Source: Isoetes taiwanensis (Eukaryota > Streptophyta > Lycopodiopsida > Isoetales > Isoetaceae). From it: a DNA stretch of 64,000 nt. The position numbers and the translations under genes are program-made. The notes below the pieces were generated by a model. The model searched no databases, was not told where the DNA came from, and worked only from the letters and a program-made list of their open reading frames with translations. The stretch covers positions 19,132,189 to 19,196,188 of the forward strand of contig JAJEKV010000024.1 of the NCBI GenBank assembly GCA_021234155.1. Direction: 5' to 3'. This document shows, piece after piece, positions 53,503 through 64,000 of this stretch; positions within the stretch are counted from its first letter, which is position 1; every line of letters begins with the position of its first letter.

Positions 53503-55071
53503 TTTTATGTGCCATAGTTTCTGCTGAAGTTTCTGCTGTAGTCTTGAACATATCTGCCTCATTTGATTCCTTTGAGGGAATTGTATTTAATGTGACATCT
53601 GCTTGCTTAATGGAGGTTGTCTTACAATTTTCATACCAAAAGTGCCTATAATCACATATTTGGCAATGAGGAGGCAAACCTGACCATCTTAGTGATAGGA
53701 CTGATTTTTGTCCAAAAGCATCAAAAAAGGGAATAGTAGTAGGGACTGGTTTGGATAGATCAATTTGAATGAAGGCACGGGAAGGTCTCTTAGGGGAATA
53801 GTCTGTTGAAATATATGTGCCAATGGAGTTGAATAAATCCTGAAACAGTCTTCATTCCAATAAATTGGATTAAGCCCATGTAGAGTAGTTGAGGCAATGC
53901 ACAAGGACTCAAAAGAGGTTGTATCTAGCATGGGGTGCCATTTGAGAAAGCATATTTGAAAACTCTCAAAAGCCAGATGACCACGGTTTAGCAAGAAGTT
54001 TGTTGTTCTAGAGTTATCACATTCAATCATAATAAATGGATAGTTTAGCCAGTACATGGCTTTGATGAGAATGCCTTTCTGTAAGTTTTGGCAGAAGGTC
54101 CACAGTTTCCCAAGATTAATTCCACATTTGTTAACTTTGACTAGAACAGCTGTGTCTTTTAGAGTTGACATTTTAGCATGAACAAAAGGGAGATTTAAAG
54201 AAATACCATGGTACAGAGCTTGTTTGTTCCCTTCAGCAGTTCGAGCCTCCAATAAAGCATCATCCAAGGCTTTGTCACTGAAGACATCTCTCACAGATTT
54301 CGGAACTCCATATGGCAAGGGAATTTGAGTAGAAGGATGCAGAAATGGCAGTCGACCATATAGATCAGGATCCTTGGACAGATTATCCCAGACTGGAACC
54401 TTGTGAGTTCTAGGATGCATGATCTGATCATCAGAGAGAAGGTTAGAGAAATCTCCAAAAATCAGACAATTTTTTGGGTTTTCTTGAAAAAGTCTTAACT
54501 GATGAAGCAAAATCGGTCGCTCAGAGTTTTTTAGTTGAGCAAAACCGTGAAGAAAGGCAAGGAATTTAGGGCTAAAATTGGTTTTAATTTCCATGGAAAA
54601 GGTTCAGGAGTTTTGAACAGTGACACGTGGGAAGAAAGAAAAAGGGGTGGGAAAAATAATTCAAGAAAATGGAGAAAAGAAATTGAAAGGGGGAAGCTTA
54701 TCACTAAGAGATCGAAGCAACCATCCACATTGTCCCAGATCTACGTCATTGTATAATTTAACTGTCAATTTTGTGTCTGTCCAATCACAGTTTACTCGAA
54801 AAATAGCAGTAGCTTCTGTGTTTTTGTTCCCAATGAATTCCTCTAACCAAGATTGAATGATTTCAACCTCAAATTCTTCACATCTCGGCACAAATGAGTA
54901 TTCCGAATGGAAATTTTCCTCTGTGAACAATTTCTGTGTAGCCAGAGATTGCCAAAGTGGAGCAGCAGATCCTCTTAAATGGCCACAAGTTAATCTGCCT
55001 CTGTCTTGGAGAATTACAAAGAAATTTGCATCCATCTGTAGATTATTTGACAGGAATTCATATGGCAGCAA
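53503..55071 (-). pseudogene. L1-type LINE ORF1, N-terminal half with zinc knuckle
   Basis: 55071-54661 (ORF1 start region) and 54594-53689 hold a DUF4283-like nucleic-acid-binding region (YPFIMIECDNSRTTNFLLNR, then HLAFESFQICFLKWHPMLDT), then 53677-53503 a knuckle-like LPPHCQICDYRHFWYENCK with C-x2-C-x4-H-x4-C order. These are the two usual parts of plant L1 ORF1. The frame enters the hAT element at 53494 and resumes at 42928. Frameshifts separate the pieces. Confidence 0.75.
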
Positions 55072-55254
55072 CCTCGGATTGCTAGCCCTTATAGGGCTAG
55101 CAGGGATTTCGATTGAATTGGATTCTAGAGAAGCAGATTTTTCAAAAAATAGGCAAGAAAGTGGTGCAAACTGAAAAATTCACTAAAGGACAAAGTTTCC
55201 AAGAAAATTGGCGCTTAGTAACACCATCACCTAAAATAGGCCAGGGTTTAACTC

Positions 55255-56914
55255 AAGAACACTTCAACATCTAAAGCAAGTGCTTAAAGTGTTGCGATCC
55301 TCAAGCAAAGGATTGCTTATTTGGATCACATTTTGTCGTGGGAGGAAGTATCTCCAGACCCTGGCAAAGTACGAACAGTACAAGAATGGACTCAATCTGA
55401 GAATGTTCATGAGTCGAGGAGTTTTCTAGGTTGGCTACCTACTACCAAAAATTTGTGTCTAAGTTTTCTAAGGTAGTAGCCCCTCTCACCGATCTTTTGA
55501 GAAAAAATCAAAAGTATGTGTGGGGTCAAGCTCAACAAGAGACCTTTGAAAGGATTAAAAGTCTTTTGGTGGGTAGTCCAGTACTGAAGGTACCTGATCT
55601 CTATGAGTCATTTGAGGTATACACGGATGCTTATGGGATAGCTCTGGGAGCTGTGCTTATGCAACAAGGTCATGTTAATGCATATGAAAGCCGCAAGCTT
55701 AATCAAGCAGAATGGAATTATGCGACATATGAGCAAGCACTATTAGCTATAGTTCATGCATTGAAGACGTGGCGGCACTACTTGAGATGTGGTACCAGTA
55801 AAGAGCCGCGCAAGTTTGTGGTATATACTGACCACAAGCTTCTGAGATTTTTGCAGAGCCAAGCTGAGATTAGCCCTAGGCAAGCTAGGTGGCTTGACTT
55901 TTTGTATGAGTTCCATTTTAGTATTGAGCATACCCCTGGAAAGGATAATCTGGTTGCAGATGCCTTATCCAGGATTAAGCATTTGAATACTTTGATGGTA
56001 GGGGAGAATGATCTCTTCCAAAGGATTATAGTGGCATGTCAAGAGGATAAGCAACAACCCGTAGTAACCAAGTTTGGGGATTGGTGGACTGAATAAGATG
56101 GGTTGTATTTTTATAAATTAAGGATTTATGTTCCATTGCATGCTAATCTTTGAGAATTGACATTATGTGACCATCATGAAACCCCACAAGCTGGGCATGG
56201 GGGTGAGTGGAAGATGTATGAGTTGGTCAAGCGCCACTACTACTGACGAGGCATGAAGGAACAAGTCCAGAACTTGGTTTCACATTGCTTGACATGTCAA
56301 GCTATTAAAGCTGACCATGGTCGTACCCCGGGACTATTGCAACCTATACCTATACCATTGCAAAGATGGGAGTGTATAAGTATGGGCTTTAAAGTCGCTT
56401 TGTCTAGAACCATAAGGCAAAACACTGAGGTGTGAGTGATTGTTGATTATCTAACTAAGTACGCCAGATTTATGGCCTTAAAGGAAGATGCTACGGGTCC
56501 AGATGTAGCAATTACATATATGAGATATGTTTTTCCTATTTTTGGTTTGTCTTTATCTATCATAAGTGATAGGGATACCAAGTTTATGGGTCACTTTTGG
56601 AAGGACCTTATGAAAGGCCTTAAGGTGCGATTAAGAATGAGTAGTGGTAACCACCCGCAAAGGGATGGTCAAACTGAGAAAATCAACATGATCCTGGAGG
56701 ATATATTGAGGAGCTTTGTCCATGAACGACAAACTCGTTGAGAAGAGTATTTTTCTTACCTAGAGTTTGCATATAACAACAGCCATCATACGGGGATTAA
56801 GATGATTCCCTTTGTTGCTATGATGGGGCGAAATCCCAGAATTTATGCCGGTATGCATAAGTATCTAAAGATAGATGCCGTCGTGAATATGTCGGATGAC
56901 ATGAACAGGGAATA
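55255..56914 (+). mobile_element. Gypsy C, right fragment: RNase H and integrase
   Basis: Resumes at AAGAACACTTCAACATC, continuing the RT thumb (HLQHLKQVLKVLR) cut at 30998. 55431-56096 holds ATYYQKFVSKFSKVVAPLTD, VYTDAYGIALGAVLMQQGHV (catalytic Asp), FVVYTDHKLLRF and HTPGKDNLVADALSR, a well-kept RNase H. The integrase follows: HHCC part near 56190-56300 (LVSHCLTCQAIKADHGR), core WECISMGF near 56370 where the catalytic Asp is replaced by Gly, YLTKYARFMALKED, IISDRDTKFMGHFWKD and GNHPQRDGQTEKIN, ending at 56914. It differs from the chromovirus; no chromodomain or LTR is seen on this side. Confidence 0.9.
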
Positions 56915-56951
56915 AATTACTAATCGCATATTTCTTATTAGCCAGAATGAC

Positions 56952-57049
56952 TTTAGCTAAACTTGCTCGATATTAATCTCAAAACTTTCTGTGGTTTAGC
57001 TAAACTCTATACATTTTTCCTCTCATACTTTCTAGCGTTTAGCTAAACT
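56952..57049. repeat. Palindrome TTTAGCTAAACT in three 43 bp steps
   Basis: TTTAGCTAAACT starts at 56952, 56995 and 57038, exactly 43 bases apart. The intervening sequence is only loosely alike (ACTTTCT shared by the first two). It begins just after the gypsy C integrase end. Confidence 0.85.
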
Positions 57050-57769
57050 AACCCAAACATCATCCCAAAAATTTCTATGGTGTGGCCAACAGAAAATATT
57101 AAACCAAATTACAAAGGGTAGTGCTAAGGGTTTATGAAATCATAAAGCCGCGCCACACAGTAGAACAACCATTAAGCAACACCGCCAACGGGCGGGGCTA
57201 GCCTAGGACTAGCAGGTGCATATAGCACTGTTGCACCTAGGACTTGAACCCTCGTCTATGACAAAGGGTGGCCAATAGTAACGCCTTTTATGTTTAATGA
57301 CAGTATTTCTTGTGTACTTTTCTTGGGTAAAGGAAATGCCATTTAATTTGCTCAATTACATCACTGACTTCCCTGATGATCATATCTAACTACACTTGAA
57401 AATCTGATTTCCTTCATGTTTACAATAAAGGTTGCAGTAGCTTCTTTCAACCAAAAAACCAGATTGAAAAGCCAGTCCATATGTGCTGCTAATGTTATTA
57501 TAATCACGTTAGAGTACGTTCATGCCCCTTTATGCACTATATGGAACTTACCTTCCTGGAAAACAATACGAAAGCATTCATTGTAGATCCATGGAATGAT
57601 GAAGTATGCTATGAACTCAAGCATGATATGATTATACATTTTTGTGAGTCAAGGTCATTAGCCGTTGGCGCTTTGATATTTATAACTTGTGGGCATGCAA
57701 ACCCATGGCACTTCCTCCTCCTAACATCAACATCATATTATGCTTTTGGCAATTTGAGACCTTTTTAGA
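57050..57769. other. No clear gene; weak tRNA-like B-box
   Basis: On the minus strand GGGTTCAAGTCCTAGG lies at about 57235-57250, close to an RNA polymerase III B-box, followed by a strong AGGTGCA...TGCACCT hairpin. No convincing A-box or cloverleaf is present. A 78-codon plus frame at 57532-57768 has coding-like composition but no known domain; it could be copia gag remains. Confidence 0.4.
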
Positions 57770-58290
57770 CATGCAAAATGTAATCAGCATAAGTTCATTT
57801 GGTTTGGTACTGCTCATCACATGTCACATGAGCAGAAATCCAAATATTGTGAATAACAAACAGCCTGCTCGTGGACAAAATATTCTTTTGGGAAATGAAA
57901 GCCATTTGAAAGTTGAAGGAGTAGATGTAAAACTCTTAATGCCAAATGGGGAATTGAGAAAGGTACGGAGGTACTCTATGTCCCACACTTGAAGAATAAT
58001 TTGTTATCTGTTGCCTCCTTCACTGATAGAGGTCTTCGTGTAATATTTGACGAGGATGAAGCATTAATTGTTACTAAGGGACAGCACCCCAATTTAATTG
58101 GCCGAGCAAAAAGAGAAGGCAGACTTTATAAGTTTTGTGGGTCATATGATTGCTGCTGAAAATCAGAATAAAATGAATAAGGAAGAGAAGGAGCAGATTT
58201 GATGGCACGAGAGACTTGGCCACCTCTCATTCGATTGCATGGATAAAATGAAAACAAAAGATATGGTGAGAGACTTACCGCTTTGAAGTT
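57770..58290 (+). pseudogene. Copia protease remnant and GAG-pre-integrase
   Basis: WFGTAHHMSHEQKSK near 57805 is a decayed form of the copia WFLDSGASHHMT protease motif; the catalytic D-S-G is lost. Later frames read LLMPNGELRKV, FTDRGLRVIFDEDEALIVTK and WHERLGHLSFDCMDKMKTKD, the last being the GAG-pre-integrase HERLGH signature. Confidence 0.8.
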
Positions 58291-58389
58291 TTTTATTATT
58301 GTTGTGAAGGTTCCAAACTTGGAAAGATGGCGAGACTCCTGTTACAATTAGTACACTCTCGATGTTTGCGGATCCATAGGTACCAGCAA

Positions 58390-58880
58390 TAGGAGGAGCA
58401 AGATATTGCGTGATATTCATAGATGATTTCACAAGGAAGGCGTGGATTTATTTTATAAAGGCAAAATCGGCGATCTTGGAGAAGTTTAAGGAATCTTAGA
58501 AATCTTTCAAGAATATGACAGGCATAAAGTTCTGAATTTTTGCTTAAATGATAATGGAGGAGAGTACACATCTAAAGCATTCAATGAATATCTCCATAAG
58601 GCAGGTATAGAAAAGCGACTAACAACGCCTCATACGCCGCAAACAAAGTGGTGTCGTAGAACGCAAGAACAGATCCATATGTAACTTAAGGTAAGCATTT
58701 ACCTTGAAGTTTTTAGCAAAGAAGAAGAAGCAAAGACACAAAGTACAAACCGCACTATACTTGATTAATAGAGCGCCAACAAAGTCATTAATTAGCATCA
58801 CTCCGGAGGAAGCATTTAGAGGTATCAAATCAACCGTAAAACATTTGAAAGTTTTTGGATGTGGCGTATGAATCTAATTT
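58390..58880 (+). pseudogene. Copia integrase core remnant
   Basis: Frames read IFIDDFTRKAWIYFIKAKSA (first catalytic Asp), LNFCLNDNGGEYTSKAFNEY (second Asp) and KRLTTPHTPQT. A frame break falls where the catalytic Glu region (NGVVERKNRSI) should be, though its words remain around 58650. Confidence 0.85.
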
Positions 58881-60178
58881 TGATGATAGAGCCATACCTT
58901 GCATATTTGTTGGCTACAGTGAAAAGAGGAAAGCCTATAAGTTATGGGATCCAATAAACAAGAAATTGATTATATCTCGAGATGTCACATTTGATGAAAA
59001 GAATGATGGATCCACTGTTCTATATCCATGGATCAAGGGGAGAATCCTTTTCCAACTTTCGAGGATGTTCTTGACAGGCTTCCGGATCAGCCGCAAACAC
59101 CGCAGGTGGATCAAACTAAGAAAATCAAGGTTGTCACATTCAAAGATGAAATAGGTGAAGGGTTTTGGTATTATAACAAATCTGCGGATCAGCCAAGTAC
59201 AAGTAGTGGTGCGGATGCTCAAAATCAGGAAGCAAAGTTTAATAAAGTTTTCAGCTCCTTCATGGTATTCTCCACCTCTCATGCAGAGCAAGATGAGATG
59301 TGAAGAACAAAAGCATGGCAACTTCGCTTTCATGACGGAAATTTTGAATGCTTCGCTTCCTTCCTTATATGAAGAGGCTGCTAAATACCAAGAATGGCAA
59401 AATGCAATTAATGAAGGGTACAAAGCTCTTATCAGAAACCATACGTGGGTCTTGGTTCCTAGACCACAAAATCAGCACGTAATAGGCTCAAAATGGGTCT
59501 ATAGAATAAAACATAGGGCTGATGGCAGCATGGATAAGTACAAAGCAAGGCTGGTTGCAAAACGTTACTCACAAAGGGAAGGAGTCAACTACGAAGGAAA
59601 ATTTGCTCCCGTTGCGAAGATGGCAACAGTAAGAACAATCGTTGCCTTAGCTGCAAATCAATTGGCCATTACATCAAATGGATGTAAAGAATCATTCTTA
59701 CACGGCAACCTCGAGGAGGAGGTCTACATGGAGCAGCCATTAGGTTTCGAGGTGCTTGGTAAAGAAGCATTTGTTTTTAAATTGGGGAAATCTTTGTATG
59801 GGTTGAAACAAGCACCTCGTGCTTAGTACAGCAGAATCCATGATGTTCTTGTGCATAAAGGATTTAGGAGAAGTGACGCGGATCACTCTTTATATTTGAA
59901 GTTGAATGGTAGTGAAATTTTGATAATCGTCATTTATGTTGACGACCTCATAATCACAGGTAATTCTGCTTTCTGCTGGAAAAATTTCAGAAGTGAAGAA
60001 ATGCTTGGAAGCGAATTTGAAATGTCGGACTTAGGACTCCTGCATTATTTATTTCCTTGGAATAGAGGTATAGCAGCATGATGCAGGAATTTTTCTTTCG
60101 CAAAGCAAGTATGCTCGTGAGATTTTAAAGAAATTTCATAGAGATTTCATATGGAAGAATGTAAGCCATTGGGCTCCT
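58840..60178 (+). pseudogene. Copia linker and reverse transcriptase remnant
   Basis: 58855-59154 has FVGYSEKRKAYKLWDPINKK and ISRDVTFDE, the copia post-integrase linker. RT begins near 59390 (EWQNAINEGYKALIRNHTWV), with GSKWVYRIKHRADGSMDKYK, KARLVAKRYSQREGVNYEGK and LYGLKQAPRA. A stop follows at 59824, then LIIVIYVDDLIITGN-type YVDD at about 59935. It ends at about 60178. Confidence 0.9.
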
Positions 60179-61856
60179 TTTTTGCTTGCTGCGTCTCCTC
60201 CTCTCTCCATTGTGTTTTGCTGTTTAGATCATCTTCTCCACTCAACACATGTAACATGTACTAGTTGTTCGAGTTCTTTTTATGTTTCTTAGACACAGTG
60301 AACTCTCTCTGTTTTCCTCCATTACCATTCTTTAATATTCCCTCTCACCACCACAGTTCTAACACGTGTTGGTCTTTTAGGTTGGATATTCCATAGAAAT
60401 CAGATCCAGACATTGCTTAGTTTACTACTTCGTTTTCTTCAATTTGCTACTTTCAAATGCCTCCATGTGAGTAGAGGATGGAGTAGATAGGCGTGTGTTT
60501 TGCAACAGAATACAACCAAAGCACCATCGATCGTTTTTTTCTTACAAAAATTTGGAAACATGAGACAGCGTGGAAGAGTTGTTTCTAGAGATGGAAAATT
60601 TGGGATATCCAGCAGACTTTAGGTATATATAATACGATCATGGATGGCTATGTTACACCGTGGCGAGAACAGATGTCTAGAGATTTTTAAAAAATCAAGG
60701 TATAACAAGTGCATATGGAGATTATATATTTGGATCTTAGTGGTGGTGTGTAAAGAACGTTCATTTTTCTTCTCGTTGAAATGTTTAACTTCTTTTGGCG
60801 TTATATTCAATTGCCGTTCTAGAACATTTTGGGCTCTCTGACGCTGCATTCTATCATCTTACAGGATACAGGAATTCAGCCAACGATAGTGACATACGGG
60901 TGTCTTATCCACCTTTTCATAAAGGTTTGCTCTTCTAGACAAAGCATGATTCTTACAATCATAATGAGAACCCTCTTTCTTGCATTTATATTTGTGTTAG
61001 AGTATGGAATCTCTACGTATATCTGCATGTTTACACGTACAAATACGGTAGAAGTTAATGTAGCATTTACTCAATGATTTAATGACAAGTTAGTGGATTA
61101 CATGCGGCCATTTATGACAAAAGACCTTAATTGTGCTCACCATTTTCTCCAACAGAAACATGTCCCCCACATGTCCCCCACATGTTTCTCCAACAGAAAC
61201 AGGGTTTGCTCCAAGAATACGGAAGTGACCCCTCTGCTCTACGAGGGTGTGACATGGAAATCGTCGCCCCTTGATCTGGCATATGTTTGGGATTATTCCC
61301 ACATCTGAAGGCCACATGAATTTAAAATACTTGAGCGATAAAATGCCAAAAAAAAGCCTTGCCAAGTTGCCAAAATACCTTGCCAAAAATATTTCGCGAA
61401 CACTGTTTGTCCGGCGGGAAAGTCGGAGGAGGTTGCTCCTCTTCTCTTCCAAGGTAAGTTCTCTTCTCGCTGGATCTCTGTAGCTTTTGCATACTTGAAG
61501 GAATTTTTGCATACTTGAGGCCAACTATTATCTTCAACAGGGCTAATGCAGATTTTTTCATCACACCATTTTCTTTTGGCAACATCCTTCGATGTCTTTT
61601 GTATGCCATATTTTGTGCAGGTGAAAGACTTGCTTGTCCAATGCAAGAAATGTGATTCTAGAAATTTGTTAAAAGTAACAATCATACATCAATATGAATG
61701 TGACATATATGAGAATTATTAGGAGATAGAAACTAGTGTAGCTATAGAGAACAATTTAGAAATAGAAATGATTCAAACCAAGCTCTTACATCTTGGCTAT
61801 AGCAGTTGGAATGCTAAAGAACAAGTATAGTTGATGAGATTGTAACAATAACTTCT
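60179..61856. other. No gene identified
   Basis: Mostly AT-rich with no recognised domain. Around 61145-61200 the words TTCTCCAACAGAAACATG and TGTTTCTCCAACAGAAACAG flank two CCCCCACATGT copies, a small direct and inverted repeat. At about 61370-61500 a CTCTTCTCTTCCAAG/GTAAGT site and the later acceptor-like sites CAACAG and TGTGCAG suggest exons, but frames are short and unrecognised. Confidence 0.5.
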
Positions 61857-62289
61857 CATTGCCATTTGTAGAAGCGCATCAATTACATAACCAATGGCTT
61901 AGTATCTTTACTGTTTTTTAATTCCTTTTGCAACCTTTCTGCAGCGACATGGAGGCATTGAATATCAACATCGAGGCATTGAACCAGAAGGTAGACCTAC
62001 TAAGAGAACAATTGAATTTGGTCGATACGGAGGTTAAATGGACCAAAGCCCAAATAGAGACATTACAGGATGAGGTCAATTTCTCCACCATGTGTTTTAG
62101 GAATAAAGAAAAAATTAGCTATTAATCCTTTGCTTTGCCATGTACAGGTACGCCAGCTAAACAGAATGGCAAGAAGAAGATCTAGGTGGTACCCCTTTGC
62201 TCCTTGTATGTCAATACAAACGGATTCAGGGCATGAGACAAAACTTCTCCATCGAATCGAAGCATTGGAATTCCAAGTTTCAATACTGG
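61857..62289 (+). repeat. Inverted duplication, left arm (exon-like)
   Basis: This 433 bp arm is the reverse complement of 63086-63518 with about five differences by eye. It contains an exon-like frame (61949-62070: MEALNINIEALNQKVDLLRE, a heptad coiled coil, ending KAQIETLQDE). A gap with an intron-like ATGTACAG end follows, then a second exon-like frame from about 62149 (VRQLNRMARRRSRWYPFAPC to HRIEALEFQVSIL). Both frames are open in both arms. The protein family is not recognised. Confidence 0.85.
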
Positions 62290-62345
62290 ACTTCTCAGTT
62301 ATCCTTTTTAGAGATTTCAACTGCCATGGAAACAATTTGTTATTA

Positions 62346-62623
62346 ACTTTTCAGTCAAAGAAACAGAATAGTAAATAGAAAAAAATAAAATAAAATACTA
62401 ACCAGATTGTAAAAATGTAACACCGGACTCTCAACGTTTTCTGAACTTGAAGCCTTCTCCTTGAGAGACATCTGATATTCAAACCACTTTTCAGTCAAAG
62501 AAACAGAATAGTAAATAGAAAATAAAAAAAAATACTAACCACATTGAAAAAATGTTCCATCGGATTCTCAACGATTTCTGAACTTGAAGCCTTCTCCCTG
62601 AAAGACATCTGATATTCAAACCA
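62346..62623. repeat. Two tandem copies of a 140 bp unit
   Basis: ACTTTTCAGTCAAAGAAACA starts at 62346 and 62486. Both copies run through AATAGTAAATAGAAAA, AATACTAACCA, GATTCTCAACG- or GACTCTCAACG-type words, TTCTGAACTTGAAGCCTTCTC and GACATCTGATATTCAAACC. It lies in the spacer between the two inverted arms. Confidence 0.9.
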
Positions 62624-63085
62624 ACAAACTATACACAATCATAAATTAACCATGAACTTAAACCAATTAAAAACCTCTATACCACATTTTTTGCGGCGGC
62701 GGGTTGGTTTTCAAGGTTGTCCATTTTAAAAAGGATATGATATAACTCTGCCTTATTCATATTGGCCTGCACAATACTGCACAATAGATATATAAAAGGT
62801 GGTTAGCTTGTGTGCGGGTCATTTATTGTGATGTAGGAAATAATCGTTCTAATTTTCCACTATAGAAGAAGATATCCAATGTGCTTGAGAAAGAAAAATG
62901 CTATTATGCTTTGATGGCTGAAGTTTTGGTAGCAACAGACCAGAGTTGGGAAGCATATCAAATGGACATCAAAACCTAATCCTTGAATAGCAATCAGAAG
63001 GAGTAAAAGCTCCAGGTAAATGTGATCACCTTGGTAAATTATAGAAATCACATGAACAAGCAAATGAATTTTCTTACATGTTGAG

Positions 63086-63518
63086 CCAGTATTGAAACTT
63101 GGAATTCCAATGCTTCGATTCGATGGAGAAGTTCTGTCTCATGCCCTGAATCCGTTTGTATTGATATACAAGGAGCAAAGGGGTACCACCTAGATCTTCT
63201 TCTTGCCATTCTGTTTAGCTGGCGTACCTGTAAATGGCAAAGCAAAGGATTAATAGCTAATTTTTTCTTTATTCCTAAAACACATGGTGGAGAAATTGAC
63301 CTCATCCTGTAATGTCTCTATTTGGGCTTTGGTCCATTTAACCTCCGTATCGACCAAATTCAATTGTTCTCTTATTAGGTCTACCTTCTGGTTCAATGCC
63401 TCCATGTTGATATTCAATGCCTCCATGTCGCTGCAGAAAGGTTGCAAAAGGAATTAAAAAACAGTAAAGATACTAAGCCATTGGTTATGTAATTGATGCG
63501 CTTCTACAAATGGCAATG
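63086..63518 (-). repeat. Inverted duplication, right arm (exon-like)
   Basis: Mirror of 61857-62289. Its minus-strand frames (63447-63250 and 63305-63048) repeat the coiled coil and the RRRSRWYPFAP exon. The second frame reads on past the arm end into QHVRKFICLFM, whereas the left arm diverges after VSIL. A near-identical arm pair with a spacer of about 800 bp could form a very long hairpin if transcribed. Confidence 0.85.
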
Positions 63519-63792
63519 TGACAGGGGGGCCACAGGGGGGCGGATAATATACTCTAGCCTAAAGGATAAACATAAGCAGTCCTTTCAAAGAGAAAATAAG
63601 TCTGACGTCACTTCGTACTCTGAACCAGTGGCCAAGAAGACAAAAGCTTCATGACTTCATAGTTTAGTTTTTCTTTTTTTCATTTTTATGTAACATCTCT
63701 AGAAGGCTGCAAATGCGCCCCTAGGTGCACATGATTGCTGTACAAAATGGTCTCATAGACCCAAGAGGTCTTTTGTAGACATTAGTATAATC

Positions 63793-63852
63793 TTTCTTTC
63801 TTTCTTATAATCTTTCTTTCTTTCTTATAATCTTTCTTTCTTTCTTTCTTTC
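63793..63852. repeat. CTTT microsatellite
   Basis: (CTTT)n blocks separated by CTTATAAT, repeated three times; simple sequence. Confidence 0.95.
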
Positions 63853-64000
63853 ATCTCCCAATGCATTTAAAACCAGGACACCAATATCCAGTTAATTGAG
63901 ATGTCTGCAGGAAGTTCACGCTGTATGTCTTCTTCTCAATAACATTGGACCAGAATATCTTTGTTCAACTCTACCCCTCGGCGAATGCCCGTAATACCAT

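Larger units (their letters stand above)
30999..55254 (-). mobile_element. L1-type LINE, split by four later insertions
   Basis: On the minus strand the pieces run ORF1 (55071-53503, 42928-41669, 41428-41330), endonuclease (41260-40210), RT (38700-37046), zinc-binding tail (32819-31828) and 3' end with a poly(A) tail (T-run at 30997-31008). AAGAACAC flanks both ends (30989 and 55255), the target duplication inside gypsy C. Removing the four insertions (about 32946-37013, 38713-40197, 41429-41668, 42937-53494) leaves roughly 7.9 kb, a plausible full-length plant L1. The reading frame is restored exactly across the MITE and the words join across the hAT element. Only scattered frameshifts break the ORFs. 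Confidence 0.92.
57770..60178 (+). mobile_element. Ty1/copia remnant (protease, integrase, RT), no LTRs
   Basis: Plus-strand domains appear in the copia order, integrase before RT: degenerate protease at about 57800, GAG-pre-integrase at 58201-58285, integrase at 58390-58870 and RT at 59155-60170. It stops inside RT (KYAREILKKFH near 60130), with no RNase H, LTR or target duplication visible. It is frameshifted throughout and clearly inactive. Confidence 0.9.

Noticed and set aside
30874-56914. Gypsy C as part of the chromovirus
   Set aside because: Its RT and RNase H sequences differ clearly from those of the chromovirus, and it is joined across the LINE by its own target duplication.
56952-57049. 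CRISPR-like array
   Set aside because: Three 12 bp palindromes in a plant genome, spacers partly alike; no cas genes.
57235-57300. tRNA gene on the minus strand
   Set aside because: A B-box-like GGGTTCAAGTCC is present but the T-stem does not pair and no acceptor or A-box fits.
60619-61077. Small ORFs on both strands
   Set aside because: No domain, no codon regularity, AT-rich context.

Overview
The window looks like intergenic DNA from a large, repeat-rich land-plant genome. The evidence is a Ty3/gypsy chromovirus with a plant-type initiator-Met primer site, a Ty1/copia remnant, an L1-type plant LINE with a zinc-binding RT tail, a hAT element with BED, DUF659 and dimerisation regions, CACTA-type termini, and a fragment resembling the plant AGO4 class of Argonaute. 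A Penelope-like reverse transcriptase and a jockey-like LINE with a (TAA)n tail are unusual for flowering plants and lean, weakly, towards a fern, lycophyte or gymnosperm. No intact ordinary host gene is visible. Almost all coding sequence is interrupted by stops and one-base frameshifts; in the GC-rich repeats many differences between copies are one-base indels, which may be consensus errors rather than decay.

Layout. 1-3493: three copies of a GC-rich satellite of about 1.11 kb. 3494-10811: an Argonaute PIWI fragment and a CACTA-like transposon with palindromic GTCGTTNAACGAC subterminal repeats. 10812-15258: a minus-strand Penelope-like RT with two unknown upstream ORFs. 15259-30873: two copies of one LTR family (LTR-B) facing each other, the direct copy split by a complete 13.1 kb chromovirus (15866-28972). 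30874-56914: a second gypsy element (gypsy C) split inside its RT by an L1-type LINE (30999-55254, minus strand). That LINE is itself split by a jockey-like LINE (about 32946-37013), a polyadenylated retrocopy (38713-40197), a 240 bp MITE (41429-41668) and a 10.56 kb hAT element (42937-53494). Duplicated target sites are visible for the L1 (AAGAACAC), retrocopy (12 bp), MITE (8 bp) and hAT (8 bp), so the order of insertion can be read directly. 57770-60178: a copia remnant. 60179-64000: non-coding DNA with a 433 bp inverted duplication that looks exonic.

Main result. Between its primer-binding site and gag, the chromovirus carries a histone H3-like gene (18088-19172). It opens with MARTKQT, exactly as H3 does, continues through a long charged linker, and ends in a full H3 histone fold of canonical length and a normal stop. 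The same element's integrase ends in a chromodomain, a fold that reads methylated H3 tails. The lysine at the H3K9 position appears to be missing. A retrotransposon carrying both its own H3 and an H3-reading integrase is, as far as I know, undescribed. Secondary points are the hAT element's unexplained second gene and its array of pre-miRNA-like fold-backs.
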